Shown here in pieces: positions 1 through 9,920 of a stretch of 64,000 nucleotides of DNA; position 1 is the stretch's first letter, and the number at the start of each line of letters is the position of its first letter. Position numbers and translations under genes: made by a program. The notes under the pieces were generated by a model. The model searched no databases. It was given only the letters and a program-made list of their open reading frames with translations, and was not told where the DNA came from. The DNA is taken from positions 372,001 to 436,000 of the forward strand of contig BGKB01000041.1 of the NCBI GenBank assembly GCA_003116975.1, in the 5' to 3' direction. Source of the DNA: Aurantiochytrium sp. KH105 (Eukaryota > Sar > Bigyra > Thraustochytrida > Thraustochytriidae).

Positions 1-2
1 TG

Positions 3-458
3 GAGACCTTGCAGAAGGCACTGCGGATCTCAGAGCGCAAGGGCCACACCAAGTCCAAAACTCATGTACAGGAGAATGCCTTTCTCATTACAGAGTGCAA
101 CAGACTGCGCAAGGAGGCTGTGGCCAACAAGATGCGAGCCGATCAGCTCGAAACCAAGGTTGCCGAGCTCGAAAGTCGCATGGGTTCAAACCAAGCCGAG
201 GACCAGCTCGCGAATTTCCCGTTTGGTGGAGCCAAGCGGCAGTCCGTCGCACGAAGCAAGTACGCTGCTCCCACCGCCGCCCCCACCACAGCGACCGCCA
301 CGACCCCTACAAAGCAAGCGCACGATGCGATGGGTGCAGCTCCCTACGGCGACGACGACGTCCGCCAGGAAGATGTCTCTCGGCCCGCAACTCGTCAAGG
401 CGTCCCGGGTCGCAGCAAACGCATTCCAAGTCTTCCACAGCGACCAGGAAGCAAGTAA
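3..458 (+). CDS. C-terminal tail of a coiled-coil protein, CFAP57/WDR65-like (5' partial)
   Basis: The reading frame is open from the left edge and ends at TAA 456-458, so only the last 151 codons or so are present. The first 60 residues are charged and helical; the stretch QENAFLITECNRLRKE resembles the conserved end of the CFAP57/WDR65 coiled coil (QEN-LI-E-N-LR-E), an axonemal inner-arm dynein regulator. The remaining residues are Ala/Pro/Thr-rich and look disordered. The WD40 part expected at the N-terminus would lie outside the window. Identification rests on one short motif, so another ciliary coiled coil is possible. The gene converges on the minus-strand transporter that ends at 958. 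Confidence 0.45.
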   Translation, partial: ETLQKALRISERKGHTKSKTHVQENAFLITECNRLRKEAVANKMRADQLETKVAELESRMGSNQAEDQLANFPFGGAKRQSVARSKYAAPTAAPTTATATTPTKQAHDAMGAAPYGDDDVRQEDVSRPATRQGVPGRSKRIPSLPQRPGSK

Positions 459-957
459 ATTAGTTTCTCCTTTTGTGAGATCGGCATTTTGCGAAAACTT
501 GATGTGTGTATGATGGCAATGCAAGGCAATGCAAGGCAAGGCAAGGTATACTTTTTTGTGGTGCAAGAAAGTGCGCGTGTGCTTGGTTGTCTTTGCGTTT
601 GTGAAAATACTGTAAAACTTTATGGCCCATCTTTCACACTTGAGATTCTCTTCATGGGGCCTCGCGTGATTCCCACGACACTCAAGGGGGGGACACGGTC
701 TGGCCTACATAAAACGACTGCTAGACAGGCTCTGAGCTCGCTCGCTCGTTCATTCGCGGTTATTCGCACGCGAATCGGTACGGGGCGCAGAGGCATCTAC
801 CTCGCTGCCGATTGTGGCGTCCGCTGTGGTGGCTACGATGCTGGCACACGTAGAGTAATCACCATCCGTTTGTGCATTTCCTCTTTGTTCGTGGGGAAAA
901 GAAAAGAAAAGAAAAGAAAGAAAAAGAAAAGAAAAGAAAAAGAAAAGAGAAGAGCTT
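459..957. other. Convergent intergenic region with short tandem repeats
   Basis: This lies between two converging stop codons. It holds a GCAAG-type pentamer run at about 522-546 and a long GAAAA-rich purine tract at about 895-955 that abuts the stop codon of the minus-strand gene. No supported gene is seen. Confidence 0.6.
895..955. repeat. (GAAAA)n purine tract
   Basis: An imperfect pentamer/hexamer purine repeat of about 60 bp. On the strand of the neighbouring SLC30A9-like gene it is a TTTTC pyrimidine run directly downstream of the stop codon, so it would lie in the 3' UTR. Confidence 0.85.
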
Positions 958-2739
958 CTAGAGGGACGAGGTGCGACTGAGCTGGCGCGCAATTTGGTTG
1001 TCTACTCTACGCATTTCTTCCTGCTCATCACTATAGTACGGGGAGTCGTTGGTGGGGTCGCGTGGTAAAGCTTCGACGTCAGAGTACTTTGAGTCGGGCT
1101 CAAGTTCGATGAAGGCAGCAGCTGGGTACTTTTTCCGAATAGCAACCTCAATGTCACGAACCTCACGCTCAACAAGACGTGTCACATCTTCAGCGTACCA
1201 GCTCATGAGAACTTCGATGTCCTCGCGCTCGGTTGCAGTCATGAAGAGTGGTGCGTACTTGTCTTCGAGATGGGCAGCCAAGTATGTTCCGTCGAAATCG
1301 ACTTCTGCCTTGTAGGAAAAGGTGGAGGGGCCGACCCACTGACTCTGCACGCCGTAGACAGCTTCCACGGAGGGTCGACGCACGAGAATCTTGCGAATTC
1401 CGCTAAGCGTCTCGTGATCAATGGCGTGGCCTAGCAGGAACTGTTGGTTCATACGCACCAGCTGCAGGGCCACCAAGCCGAGCAAGGCTCCGATGCCAAG
1501 ACTCGCCATCGCGTCCCAGTACACAACTCCCGTATAATGCGTGGCCCCAACGCCTAGGGTCGCGAGGATGACGCCCGTGCAGGCAGTCATGTCTTCCATA
1601 ATGACCGCCATGATGAAAGGATCACGAATGGACCAGACATACTTCCAAAAGGGCTTGTCCGCCGGCTTGGTCTCGTAGAGCTCTTTGAGGGTCATGCGAA
1701 GAACCCAGCCGTCGACGAGAAAGGACACGCCCAGGACTCCCCATAGCGCCAGCGAGGTCTCCACGGCATGGCTCTCTGGGTGCAGGAGGTTGTATCCGCC
1801 GTGAAAGATGGCAACGCCGGCGCCCGTCCAAAACATGCCAAGAGCAGAGACGAGCGCCCAGAAGAAGGCTGCACGACCGTATCCATATTGAAAGCGGCCG
1901 TCTGGCGCATTCGAGGACTGGTGGAGGCCAGCTAGAAGAAGGGCTTGATTTCCCGAGTCCGCGAGGGTATGGATTGCCTCGGAAAGCATAGCCGCTGATC
2001 CTGTCTGCCACCATACACCGAATTTGAGCAAAGTGATAAAGGAGTTACCCACGAGAGCGCGTTGGACAGTCTTCCAGTTCAGGGGCGGGGCCGAAGTGCC
2101 TCCCGGATTGACGGCAGAGCCATGGACTGCATGTTCGGGCGGCGCCTCGCCAGCTTCTTTCGAAGATGCGGAGGCTGCGGCGCCGGGAGCTTTACGTGCA
2201 GTGCCATTATTTTTTTCGTTGCTTTGGTCATTGTTTGAGCTCGACCCAGGAACGGGGCCTCCTGGTCCTGGCCCTGGTCCTGGTCCTGCTACTGCTGCTG
2301 AGGAGAACATTGACGGCTGCAAAAGGTACCAGGCCATTGAAGGGGGTCGCAAGTTCGGGCGCCGCGTTGAATCTTGCGAGACTTCATCTGCCTTGATACT
2401 GACCCGCACGCGGCGTCGCAATGCAAGAGGATTTGCAGCTGTCCGCAAGGCCTTGTTTGCTGGTATCCTAAGTTCCGGGACCCCGTTTACGAGGTGTAGG
2501 CCCGCCATCGAGTGTGCTTGGGGCGTGAGGGCATCTTCTCGCGCGCGGTCGGCCGCCGCGGCTGCGAGCGCGCCGCCCAGACCACGCCTGCGCGCCAGCC
2601 CGGTATGGCGCCGAGCGCTGCCGCCTCGCAGGACTTGGCCGCTCGACTGCCATGATCTCGGCCGGCCTGCGTGGCCCTCGCAGGCGATCCGCAGAGAGCA
2701 CGGCGCCGTCGCCCCGCGCGCGCCGGCCCTCGCCAGCAT
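958..2739 (-). CDS. SLC30A9: Mitochondrial zinc transporter, SLC30A9 (ZnT9)-like CDF protein
   Basis: A cation-diffusion-facilitator protein of 593 residues (human SLC30A9 is 568). The CDF membrane domain starts near residue 218 (NWKTVQRALVGNS). It has the TM2 metal site AIHTLADSGNQ (HxxxD) and the family-typical TM5 variant MEDMTA instead of a second HxxxD, which separates ZnT9 from other ZnT proteins. The first ATG, at 2739, opens an Arg/Ala-rich presequence (MLARAGARGATAP), fitting the mitochondrial export role known for SLC30A9. A longer open frame to 2808 starts with TTG and was not used. A Pro-Gly run and a Ser/Asn-rich linker lie between presequence and membrane domain. The first and last genes of the metal theme in this window are this one and the CDF gene at 40770. 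Confidence 0.9.
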   Translation of the reverse strand: MLARAGARGATAPCSLRIACEGHAGRPRSWQSSGQVLRGGSARRHTGLARRRGLGGALAAAAADRAREDALTPQAHSMAGLHLVNGVPELRIPANKALRTAANPLALRRRVRVSIKADEVSQDSTRRPNLRPPSMAWYLLQPSMFSSAAVAGPGPGPGPGGPVPGSSSNNDQSNEKNNGTARKAPGAAASASSKEAGEAPPEHAVHGSAVNPGGTSAPPLNWKTVQRALVGNSFITLLKFGVWWQTGSAAMLSEAIHTLADSGNQALLLAGLHQSSNAPDGRFQYGYGRAAFFWALVSALGMFWTGAGVAIFHGGYNLLHPESHAVETSLALWGVLGVSFLVDGWVLRMTLKELYETKPADKPFWKYVWSIRDPFIMAVIMEDMTACTGVILATLGVGATHYTGVVYWDAMASLGIGALLGLVALQLVRMNQQFLLGHAIDHETLSGIRKILVRRPSVEAVYGVQSQWVGPSTFSYKAEVDFDGTYLAAHLEDKYAPLFMTATEREDIEVLMSWYAEDVTRLVEREVRDIEVAIRKKYPAAAFIELEPDSKYSDVEALPRDPTNDSPYYSDEQEEMRRVDNQIARQLSRTSSL

Positions 2740-2808
2740 GCTGCCAATCTCCGCCGCTGCCCGAGCGAGCCCAGCGGCGCCGCGACACGCGGCCCTTGGC
2801 CAAGGCAA

Positions 2809-2845
2809 CTGCTGCTGCTGCTGCTGCTGCTGCTGCTATTGCTGC
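2809..2845. repeat. (CTG)n trinucleotide repeat
   Basis: About nine CTG units, then an interrupted copy, in the 5' leader of the minus-strand zinc transporter gene. On that gene's strand it reads CAG/GCA. Confidence 0.85.
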
Positions 2846-4701
2846 GTCACCGTGGTCAACACACACTCCACACACGTAGCAGGCGGAAGCAATGCTGGGA
2901 GGGACCTTGGTGCCTTTCATGAGCCCGAGCCCGGAGCACGCTGCCGCAGACAAGAACCCAGCGATGACGGTGACGTGAACGATGAGCACGGCCGTGGAGA
3001 CCCGCTGCGGTTAGCGTCAAAGCCATCCCGATTGTTGGGATCAAGATCAAGTGCTCACGTGGACTCACGTCACAGCCCGGAGTGGGGATGCTCAGCACCC
3101 TCCATTTTTGGCATCACTTGCCAAGGGGGTAGGATTCAAAACTGCATGGAGATCTGTACGAAGCAAGGCACGCGCCAGCAGCATCCCAAGAAATTAGATG
3201 ACTGCTCCAGTGAAGACAGGTCTCGCAGCGAACGTCATAGTGTGAATCAAAACAAAGTCATAATCCCGCCTCCCCCGGCCCCTGTACTCGACAGTCCCGT
3301 CCTTAAAAGACGCCAAATGGCCAGCAGAGCCCTCTGGCTGCTAACCAGTGCATAGTAAGATTAGCACGACGAGAACTGCGACGCTTCCTAGCCGTTGACT
3401 CATTGTCAGAGTGGCCTCCGACTACTCTGTAGATAGATAGTTGGTCAGTCTGACTGGGACCGTTCTTTCACCATTTGCAGCGTAGAGGTATGTTGTCACG
3501 TCGACATTAGCTATAATTGACAGTGTGACTAAGCTATAGTGTTTCCTTTGTCCTTGGCGTGTGCGCGCGAAACGAGCAACGAAAAAGAATTTCATGAAAA
3601 AGGTAGGAAATGTCTGCTCAGGAGTTCCGTTTCAGGCATTTTAGCCGCGCAGGACCGCGCCGAGTGCCGGCAGTGGTAACAGGCAGCTGAGAGCTGGCAT
3701 GATATTTATGATGATCGGTCAGTGGGTCGGTGGGTTGGTTCCCCGCCAGCTGCCTGGCTGGTAGGCAGCACGGCGATTTCCTCGGGTCGCCGAAGAATGA
3801 TAATTATCAAGCAATCACACTCTTTCATTTCCGTTGGTTTTAGATTTATGCTACTGAGAACAAGGCCCTTCCCGGCCAGCGAGCAGAAAGCCCCAGTGAA
3901 TGGAACGGTCGTAAGGCGACTCGCCGCCCAACGGAGCAACTTTATAAAATCAAACAAAATAAACTACAGCTAGCTCCCCTTTTGCCGGGCTCAAACCTGA
4001 ACGCGGGGACGCTTTTACCTAGACGCCACTTTTTTTCCTCATCTTGGTGCCAAGGCAATCAACGCCTAGTTTCTTTCGTTTCGGCAAATGCGCATAGATG
4101 AACGCAGTGTGCTCGCAGAGAGCGGCATGTTTCCGTTTCATCTTGGCCCTCCCTACGCTCATTTCGTGTCGCGATACCTGTTTTCCAGTGTGCGCGGAGG
4201 GCCCTTCATTTCCTCTGGCCCTCTGCACTCGACTTCATTTCCCCTCTGCGAGCTCGCGACGCTGCGGGCTGACGAGCTGTCAGGACTCGAGTGTCATAAT
4301 TGCAGTGAGCCACGTCCTCTGCGGCCTCTAGCCAAACCTTCCGACCGCGCAGAGGGCGCAGAGGACCGTTAGGCACTCGAGGCGAAAGGAGACGCGATGC
4401 GAGGAGCTTGCACGCCGCGGCCAGAGGGCGCGGTGGGCAAGTTGCACGCCGCGGCTCCAGTGAGTTGGCGTCAGTGGAGTGATAAACCCAAAGCCGTTCA
4501 ACGGTAAAGCAACGCAGCTCGTGTTTGTACAAGCAGGTAGAGAGACAGAGAGAGACAGAGAGGGAGACCGGGCGCGCACGTTGAGCTCCTGCCAAAAGCG
4601 CCCGAGGTGTCTCGGCACAGCAGGCAAGCAAGAAACGAAGCAAGCAAACCTGCTTGTCGTGCGTCCACTCGCATAGTTGTGCTTGCAGTTGTGTTGGAGA
4701 G

Positions 4702-4745
4702 CTCTTGCGTACGTGCGTGCGTGCGTGCGTGTGTGCGGGTGTGCT
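4702..4745. repeat. (GTGC)n microsatellite in a 5' leader
   Basis: Four to five GTGC units followed by GTGT/GCGG variants, about 130 bp upstream of the EGF-protein ATG. A near-identical repeat sits upstream of the CDF gene at 40770. Confidence 0.8.
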
Positions 4746-4870
4746 TTCTTACTTGCTTGCTTCCTGGCGGTGCCTCGCGAGCTCTTCCGCGTGCCGAGCA
4801 AACCAGCGTCGCGGTTCGACGTGCGTGCGTGGCTCGTAGAGCAAGTCCAAGTAGAATTAGACCGAGGACG

Positions 4871-5938
4871 ATGCAGAAGACCTTTCTCATTGCGATTGCC
4901 GCACTCGCGGTCATTCCGGCAACAGTGCGCGGCGCCTGCCCGAACTCGTGCAGCGGTCACGGTCGCTGCGGCACTGACGATGTCTGCGCCTGCTACCCAA
5001 ACTGGATGAGCGGCGATTGCAGCGAGCGCAGATGCCCCTACACCAAGGCCTGGGCAGATGTTCCCGACATTACCGTCTCTGGGCGCGACGCCCATCACTA
5101 TGCAGAATGCGGCAACCGCGGTACATGCGATCGCTCCGTGGGCGAATGCGTGTGCGACGATGGCTTCGAGGGCGAGGGCTGTGAGCGCTTGTCTTGCCCC
5201 GGTGGTAACACGTGCAACGGCCATGGTACCTGCGAGCTCATGAACCAGGTCAACGAGCTCGACCTTGATGGATCGACCACTGCTGCTTACGCCGGCTGGG
5301 ATGCCACCAAGGTTCAGGTTTGCGTCTGCGATCCCGGCTACGAGGGCTACAATTGCATGGACCGCAAGTGCAAGCTCGGTGACGACCCTCTCACGCTGTA
5401 CTCTTCGACTGGCGTTGCGGAGATTAACGAGGAGCAGACCATCACCCTCACCGTCGGCACTGGTTTTAAGGCTGGCTCGCAGTTTCTGCTCGGCTACACT
5501 GATTGGCGTGGCGAGACCTGGATTACGCGCCCCATCGACGTTGCCACGACTACCTTGGCGTCTATCGCAGTGAAGGAGGCCCTTCTTTCGCTGCCGCAGC
5601 GCGCGATTGATGACATTGAAGTCAATGTCGATACGGACACCACCGCGAGCAAGGTCATCTCCGTCACCTTTACCAGTCTCGAGACCCCGGGTGACCAGCC
5701 ACTGCTGACACTTTACACTGATGGATGCACCTCCGATGGCTGCCAGCCGTACTATGCTGGTGTGCTTAACAGTGACGATGCGGCCCCGACAACTGCGACT
5801 GTGGCTGTTGCTCAGGACGGCACCGGAGAGCGCACGGTGTGCTCCAGCCGCGGCATCTGCGACACGGAGACTGGGGTCTGCTCGTGCTTTGACGGATTCT
5901 ATGGCCAGGCCTGTGAGAAACAGACCCTTGTGCAGTAA
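4871..5938 (+). CDS. Secreted EGF-repeat protein
   Basis: A protein of 355 residues with a signal peptide (residues 1-20, MQKTFLIAIAALAVIPATVR, then GAC). EGF-like modules follow at about 22-55 (NSCSGHGRCG), 75-110 (ECGNRGTC, CVCDDGFEGEGC) and 112-165 (NTCNGHGTCEL, CVCDPGYEGYNC). Then comes a roughly 150-residue region with beta-rich character and only two Cys, and a last EGF module at about 320-350 (VCSSRGICD, CSCFDGFYGQAC). No transmembrane segment or GPI signal is seen at the C-terminus, so it is probably secreted or loosely wall-associated. The frame is open upstream to 4607, but the ATG at 4871 immediately precedes the signal peptide. The exact family was not recognised; comparable tandem EGF proteins are common in stramenopiles. 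Confidence 0.88.
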   Translation: MQKTFLIAIAALAVIPATVRGACPNSCSGHGRCGTDDVCACYPNWMSGDCSERRCPYTKAWADVPDITVSGRDAHHYAECGNRGTCDRSVGECVCDDGFEGEGCERLSCPGGNTCNGHGTCELMNQVNELDLDGSTTAAYAGWDATKVQVCVCDPGYEGYNCMDRKCKLGDDPLTLYSSTGVAEINEEQTITLTVGTGFKAGSQFLLGYTDWRGETWITRPIDVATTTLASIAVKEALLSLPQRAIDDIEVNVDTDTTASKVISVTFTSLETPGDQPLLTLYTDGCTSDGCQPYYAGVLNSDDAAPTTATVAVAQDGTGERTVCSSRGICDTETGVCSCFDGFYGQACEKQTLVQ

Positions 5939-6976
5939 ATCTGTTTGCTGTTGCTATCTGTTGCTCCTTCCTGTCGCACATTACACACGATCTAAAAGCA
6001 CAAACTACAAACTTTTTTGTTTTGACATTTTCATCTTGTTTTGTTTGGTTTTGCAAATTGCAGGGCTTTTCCCATTCTGGATTTAGCCGCCTTGAATGAA
6101 ATGCCTTGGACGGCCAAGGGTGCTCAAGTTCTCTCTTCGTTTGGTGGCGGCCCGTCTGTAGGTACGAAGAAGACGAGTGTCGTGCGCGAAAGTTAAATTT
6201 CAACATTCGTACTCTCATGACTTGACTATCGATGCTTTTGTCTTTTCGCACCTCCGCGGAGGTATACGTCATGTTAACCCATAAACGGTCGAAGTACGCA
6301 CCCTAGCCAGCTGGCCCGAGCAGCTGGCTCGTGCGCGGCCAACTTGCGCAGCAAGATCGCTGTGCAGCCTGGCGTGCGGGCCGGCCGGCCCGAGCAGCTT
6401 CTGCGAAGCCTGCATACAAAGTACTACTTTGTCAAAAAGGAGGCGTTTCATATCTGCCCATGATGTTGTCGTCGTACCAATATCTTGCAAGTTGTTTTTT
6501 GATTGTGCAACATATCCAAGTCTGCTCTTCGCGCAACACGCGCAACCGAGTTGTAGATTCTTGAGCTTGAACTTGTTATGGATGCTTCGAGCATCAATGT
6601 TCATTTGAATCAAGCTCACCGACTGCTTGCGATGCAAGAAAGCAGTTTCTGAGGGAATGACAGTGAAATAAGGAAACATGCGCCAGACATTGCCAAAAAT
6701 AGCAAACAAAAGATTTCGGTTTCTTCTCTCTCTCCTCAAACTGCAAACATCACAGACGTTTGGCATCAACTGATTGCTAGTACCGAGCGCACGACGAAGC
6801 GTCTCTCGTATCCCTGCTTCAGAAATTTAAGATCACGAGCCAAGCTTCTTCATTATTGACGGGGTAAAAAGCAATCAAGGAATCCAAACGATCGCCCGCT
6901 CGCTCCAGCTAGTTAGTTATAAGAGGGGAAAAAAAGTAGCTAAAGTGAGAGAGTGTGAATGTGGCAACGACGAGGT
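5939..6976. other. Convergent intergenic region, no gene seen
   Basis: About 1 kb between the EGF gene and RPL17 stop codons. It has T-rich 3'-UTR-like sequence at first, then a GC-rich block (6300-6415) with repeated CAGCTGGC and GGCCGGCC/GAGCAGCT motifs that could fold. The open frames here have no coding character. Confidence 0.5.
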
Positions 6977-7564
6977 TTACTCATCGACACCACCGCCAAT
7001 GGGGACCTTGGCGCGGCGGAGCTGGGCCATGCGCTTGCGGGTCAGGAGGGGCTCCGGTCGCTTCTCCTTCTCAACAGGCTCGCCCTTGACCGCGGCGACA
7101 AGCTCGACGTGGCAGGGGTTGCGCATGTAGGGGCCAATGCGACCGTGTGCGCGGAAAGTGCGGCGGCGCATCTTGATAGCCTGGTTGACCTGCACGTGAC
7201 GAATGTACAGGTTATCAATGTCGAGGTCCTTGCTCTCGGCGTTGGCACGGAGGTTGGCAAGAAGGTCGAGCATAAACTTGACCGACTTGACGGGCCAGCC
7301 GACCTGATCACCAGGGGCGCTGATGATCTTGGCCTGGGCGTGGCGGCCGCAGCCAGCACGGTGCTGCTTGAAGGGAATAGCGCGCTCCTTCTCGAGGACC
7401 TGCTCGAGGTAGGCGATAGCGTTGTCAATCTTCATGCCGCGGATGAAGCGACCAACGTTGATCATCTTCTTGAAGTGCGTGCGGAGCTGCGACGCCCGTG
7501 CCTTGCACGAGGTCGAGGGGTCGAATTTGTCGTCATCGACGGAGTACGTGGAGGAGCGGCCCAT
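6977..7564 (-). CDS. RPL17: 60S ribosomal protein L17 (uL22)
   Basis: A protein of 195 residues, close to the usual eukaryotic length (about 184). The N-terminus GRSSTYSVDDD is followed by the uL22 core: LRTHFKKMINVGRFIRGMK, QHRAGCGRHAQAK, the loop QAIKMRRRTFRAHGRI and CHVELV. The protein lines the ribosomal exit tunnel. The ATG at 7564 was chosen because the family starts near the GRS/R-Y motif; the 17-codon upstream extension uses a non-ATG start. It is transcribed away from SEH1, with 1.3 kb of GC-rich shared upstream DNA. Confidence 0.97.
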   Translation of the reverse strand: MGRSSTYSVDDDKFDPSTSCKARASQLRTHFKKMINVGRFIRGMKIDNAIAYLEQVLEKERAIPFKQHRAGCGRHAQAKIISAPGDQVGWPVKSVKFMLDLLANLRANAESKDLDIDNLYIRHVQVNQAIKMRRRTFRAHGRIGPYMRNPCHVELVAAVKGEPVEKEKRPEPLLTRKRMAQLRRAKVPIGGGVDE

Positions 7565-8894
7565 TGTGACTAAATAGGTGGTAGCGTCTCTGTGTGCATG
7601 ATGTCGATGTCTCAACTGTTAGTCTTTCTCTGTCTCGGCTTGGCGTGCATGGACTCGCCAGAGCACACGTGCTGCTGGCACAGCAATCGAGCTCGTCATC
7701 GCTGCCTCTCTCCTCTCCCGCCCCAGTACGACCGGCCCGACCGTCTAGCCGCCTCGGCGTTCCTCGCTCCATCTCCTCTCCTCTCACACGCACGCAGACC
7801 GGCACGCCCACGAGCTCCAAACCCGCGCCGCGCCGCGTCGCGTCGCGTCGCGTGTGCCTGCCCGCCCGCCCGCGTGCGCTCATCCATGCATGCATCCATC
7901 CATCCATGCACCATCTCGCGTTCGCGCAGCAGCCTCCCGCTTCCTCGCGCCGCCTGCCTGCCCGCCCGCCTGCCCGCCCGCCTCCGCGCCGCGCGCCCTC
8001 CCGCGCGCGCTCCCGCGCCGCGCTCCCGCGCCGCGCTCGCACGTACCCGCTGTCGCGCTGGCTCAGACCCAATGAATTCTGGTGGCCGCCGCTCCCTGTC
8101 TCCGCCTCTCTCTGCCCGCCGCCCCTGCTTTCCCCGCCCCTCCCTCCTCCCCGCCCTCCCTCCCCGCCCGCCCGCCCCGCCGCCTCCGCTCGCCGCGCGC
8201 TTTTGCGACCGCTGCGGGCGCAAACCGCCCCGCGCCCGGCGCGGCCACCCGCGCGCCGGCCTATCTGGGCCAGGGTTAGGGTTTCCAAGGTGCGGGGAGC
8301 AGAGCGGGGATGGGCCGCATGGGGAACGGACGCGGCGCGCCGCGCACGGGTTCGCCGTCGACGGGGGAGGGAGGGGTTCGCCGTCGATGGGGAGGGGAAG
8401 GTGGGGGAAGGGGGGAAAGGGCGGCAAGTGGGGTAAAGGGGGGTGCTACAGTGGAGAAAAGGGGGCAGAAAGGGCGGGATAGGGGATATAGGCAACTTGT
8501 AGAGCACACTGCGACGAGACAAGGTCCTGCCTGATCAACTTCTTCGAAGGCAGACGAGTCTTTGCGCGCACGCGTCGAGGGCCAGGGGCTGGGGCCGCGC
8601 AGACGACGAGGTAGTTGAGGCAGAAAGGGCTCACGTAGAGAAGGCATTGCACTCACTGCACTGCACTGCACTGCACGAAGCGTGCTCACGAGGCGAGTCG
8701 ACGGGGAAGGGCTAGCGTGTCCGCGGGAGCGCTAACGTCGACGAAAGATACGCTGCAACGACTGCTCTCTCGCCCGCCCGCCCGCCCGCCCGCACGACCG
8801 GCCGTACCAAGCGACTGTGCACGCGCACGCGCACGCGCACGTGACTTGAACTGTATTCTGCCGTCCTGACCTGCAAGAGCACAACACGGTCACG
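7565..8894. promoter_or_regulatory. Bidirectional promoter region RPL17/SEH1
   Basis: About 1.3 kb between divergent start codons. The plus strand is strongly C-rich from 7700 to 8260 with CGCGT, CGCC, ATCC and CCTGCC short repeats, and becomes G-rich after 8285. It contains a 27-bp element (8202-8228) shared with the M14 gene promoter, a telomere-like GGGTTAGGGTTT (8273-8284) and a CTGCA pentamer run at about 8654-8676. Long open frames across it reflect GC content, not coding. Confidence 0.6.
8273..8284 (-). promoter_or_regulatory. Telo-box-like AAACCCTAACCC
   Basis: On the RPL17 strand this reads AAACCCTAACCC, matching the telo-box known upstream of plant ribosomal-protein genes. It lies about 710 bp upstream of the RPL17 start and 610 bp upstream of SEH1. 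Function here is inference. Confidence 0.35.
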
Positions 8895-9920
8895 ATGCGG
8901 CAGGTGAGCACGTTCGCGAATAATCATGAAGACTTCATGCACGACGTTGCATATGATCATTACGGCACGCGGCTGGCAACGTGCAGCTCGGATCACAAGA
9001 TCAAGGTATGGAGCGAGACCGCCTCTGGGGGGTGGCAGTGCGACGCAGAGCTTTCAGGCCATCGCGGCGCAGTCTGGAAACTTGCCTGGGCGCACCCCGA
9101 ATTCGGCCAAGTCCTCGCGTCGTGCTCGTTCGATCAGCAAATTATCATTTGGGAAGAACTCGATGCGCCTCCCAAGCGCAAGGAAGCTGGTTCGGGCGAG
9201 GATGCTGCCGGCACAAGCACTGGGGCCAGCGCGGGCCAGGCAGCCGCAGAATCGAATTGGAAACAGCTCGCGAAACTCAAGGGAGACGGTCGCGAATCCG
9301 TCAATGACATGCAGTTCGCACCGAGACACTTTGGCCTCTGCCTTGCCACATGCTCCACGGATGGCGCCGTACGTCTGTACACGGCTGAGGACGTCATGAA
9401 CCTCGAGACATGGTCCATGAGCGAAAAGTTCAAGGCAAGCTCGGAAAAGGTGCGCGGCGACAGAGCCTCGGATACCACGAGCATTTCTTGGAACCAATCT
9501 CGTTTTGATCAGCAAATGCTCGTGGTCGGAAACACAAACCGTATCATTGTCTGGTCCCGCAGCAACGCGACGCGTCGCTGGGAAATGCTTCATGAGGTCG
9601 AGTCAGCAAGCGGCAGCGGCGGCGCAATCAACGACGTGTGTTGGGCGCCTAATCTGGGTCGTAGCTACCATCTTATCGCCGCCGCACGTTCTAACTGCGA
9701 CACTGTCGAGATTTGGAAACTGGTGTGGAACCCAGAAACCTCAAAGTACGATACCTTTACGAAAGAAGCGGACCTAGATACCAAGAGTGAGGCGTGGCGT
9801 TGCGAGTGGAATGTCACCGGCACGGTCTTGGCGACCTCGGGAGATGACGGTGTCGTTCGTCTTTGGCGCAAGAATTTTGCTAATTCTTGGGATCTCGTTG
9901 CAGAAGAGTCGCTCAAGTGA
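8895..9920 (+). CDS. SEH1: Nucleoporin SEH1, WD40 protein
   Basis: A protein of 341 residues, the usual length for Seh1, which forms part of the Nup107-160 (Y) complex and of the SEA/GATOR2 complex that regulates TORC1. The first blades match the family closely: HDVAYDHYGTRLATCSSDH, then AVWKLAWAHPEFGQVLASCS and the FDQQIIIWEE strand. A Gly/Ser/Ala linker at about residues 100-120 interrupts blades 2 and 3. Later repeats are AWRCEWNVTGTVLATSGDD and VRLWR. The start ATG directly precedes the first beta strand. It shares upstream DNA with RPL17. Confidence 0.95.
   Translation: MRQVSTFANNHEDFMHDVAYDHYGTRLATCSSDHKIKVWSETASGGWQCDAELSGHRGAVWKLAWAHPEFGQVLASCSFDQQIIIWEELDAPPKRKEAGSGEDAAGTSTGASAGQAAAESNWKQLAKLKGDGRESVNDMQFAPRHFGLCLATCSTDGAVRLYTAEDVMNLETWSMSEKFKASSEKVRGDRASDTTSISWNQSRFDQQMLVVGNTNRIIVWSRSNATRRWEMLHEVESASGSGGAINDVCWAPNLGRSYHLIAAARSNCDTVEIWKLVWNPETSKYDTFTKEADLDTKSEAWRCEWNVTGTVLATSGDDGVVRLWRKNFANSWDLVAEESLK

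Larger units (their letters stand above)
2740..4870. other. Divergent promoter region between SLC30A9-like and EGF-protein genes
   Basis: About 2.1 kb. The left part is GC-rich with a CTG repeat, the middle (3360-4100) is nearer balanced composition, and the right part holds a GTGC microsatellite just upstream of the EGF-protein start. A hydrophobic minus-strand frame with raised GC3 lies at about 2835-3012 (see findings). No gene is confidently supported. Confidence 0.5.

Noticed and set aside
2024-3355. 443-codon plus-strand frame over the SLC30A9 N-terminus
   Set aside because: It overlaps the transporter in antisense and its composition is low-complexity Arg/Ala/Cys from GC-rich DNA.
7592-8522. 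Several 240-330 codon frames on both strands between RPL17 and SEH1
   Set aside because: They are Arg/Ala/Pro-only proteins produced by skewed GC-rich repeats, with open frames on both strands at once.
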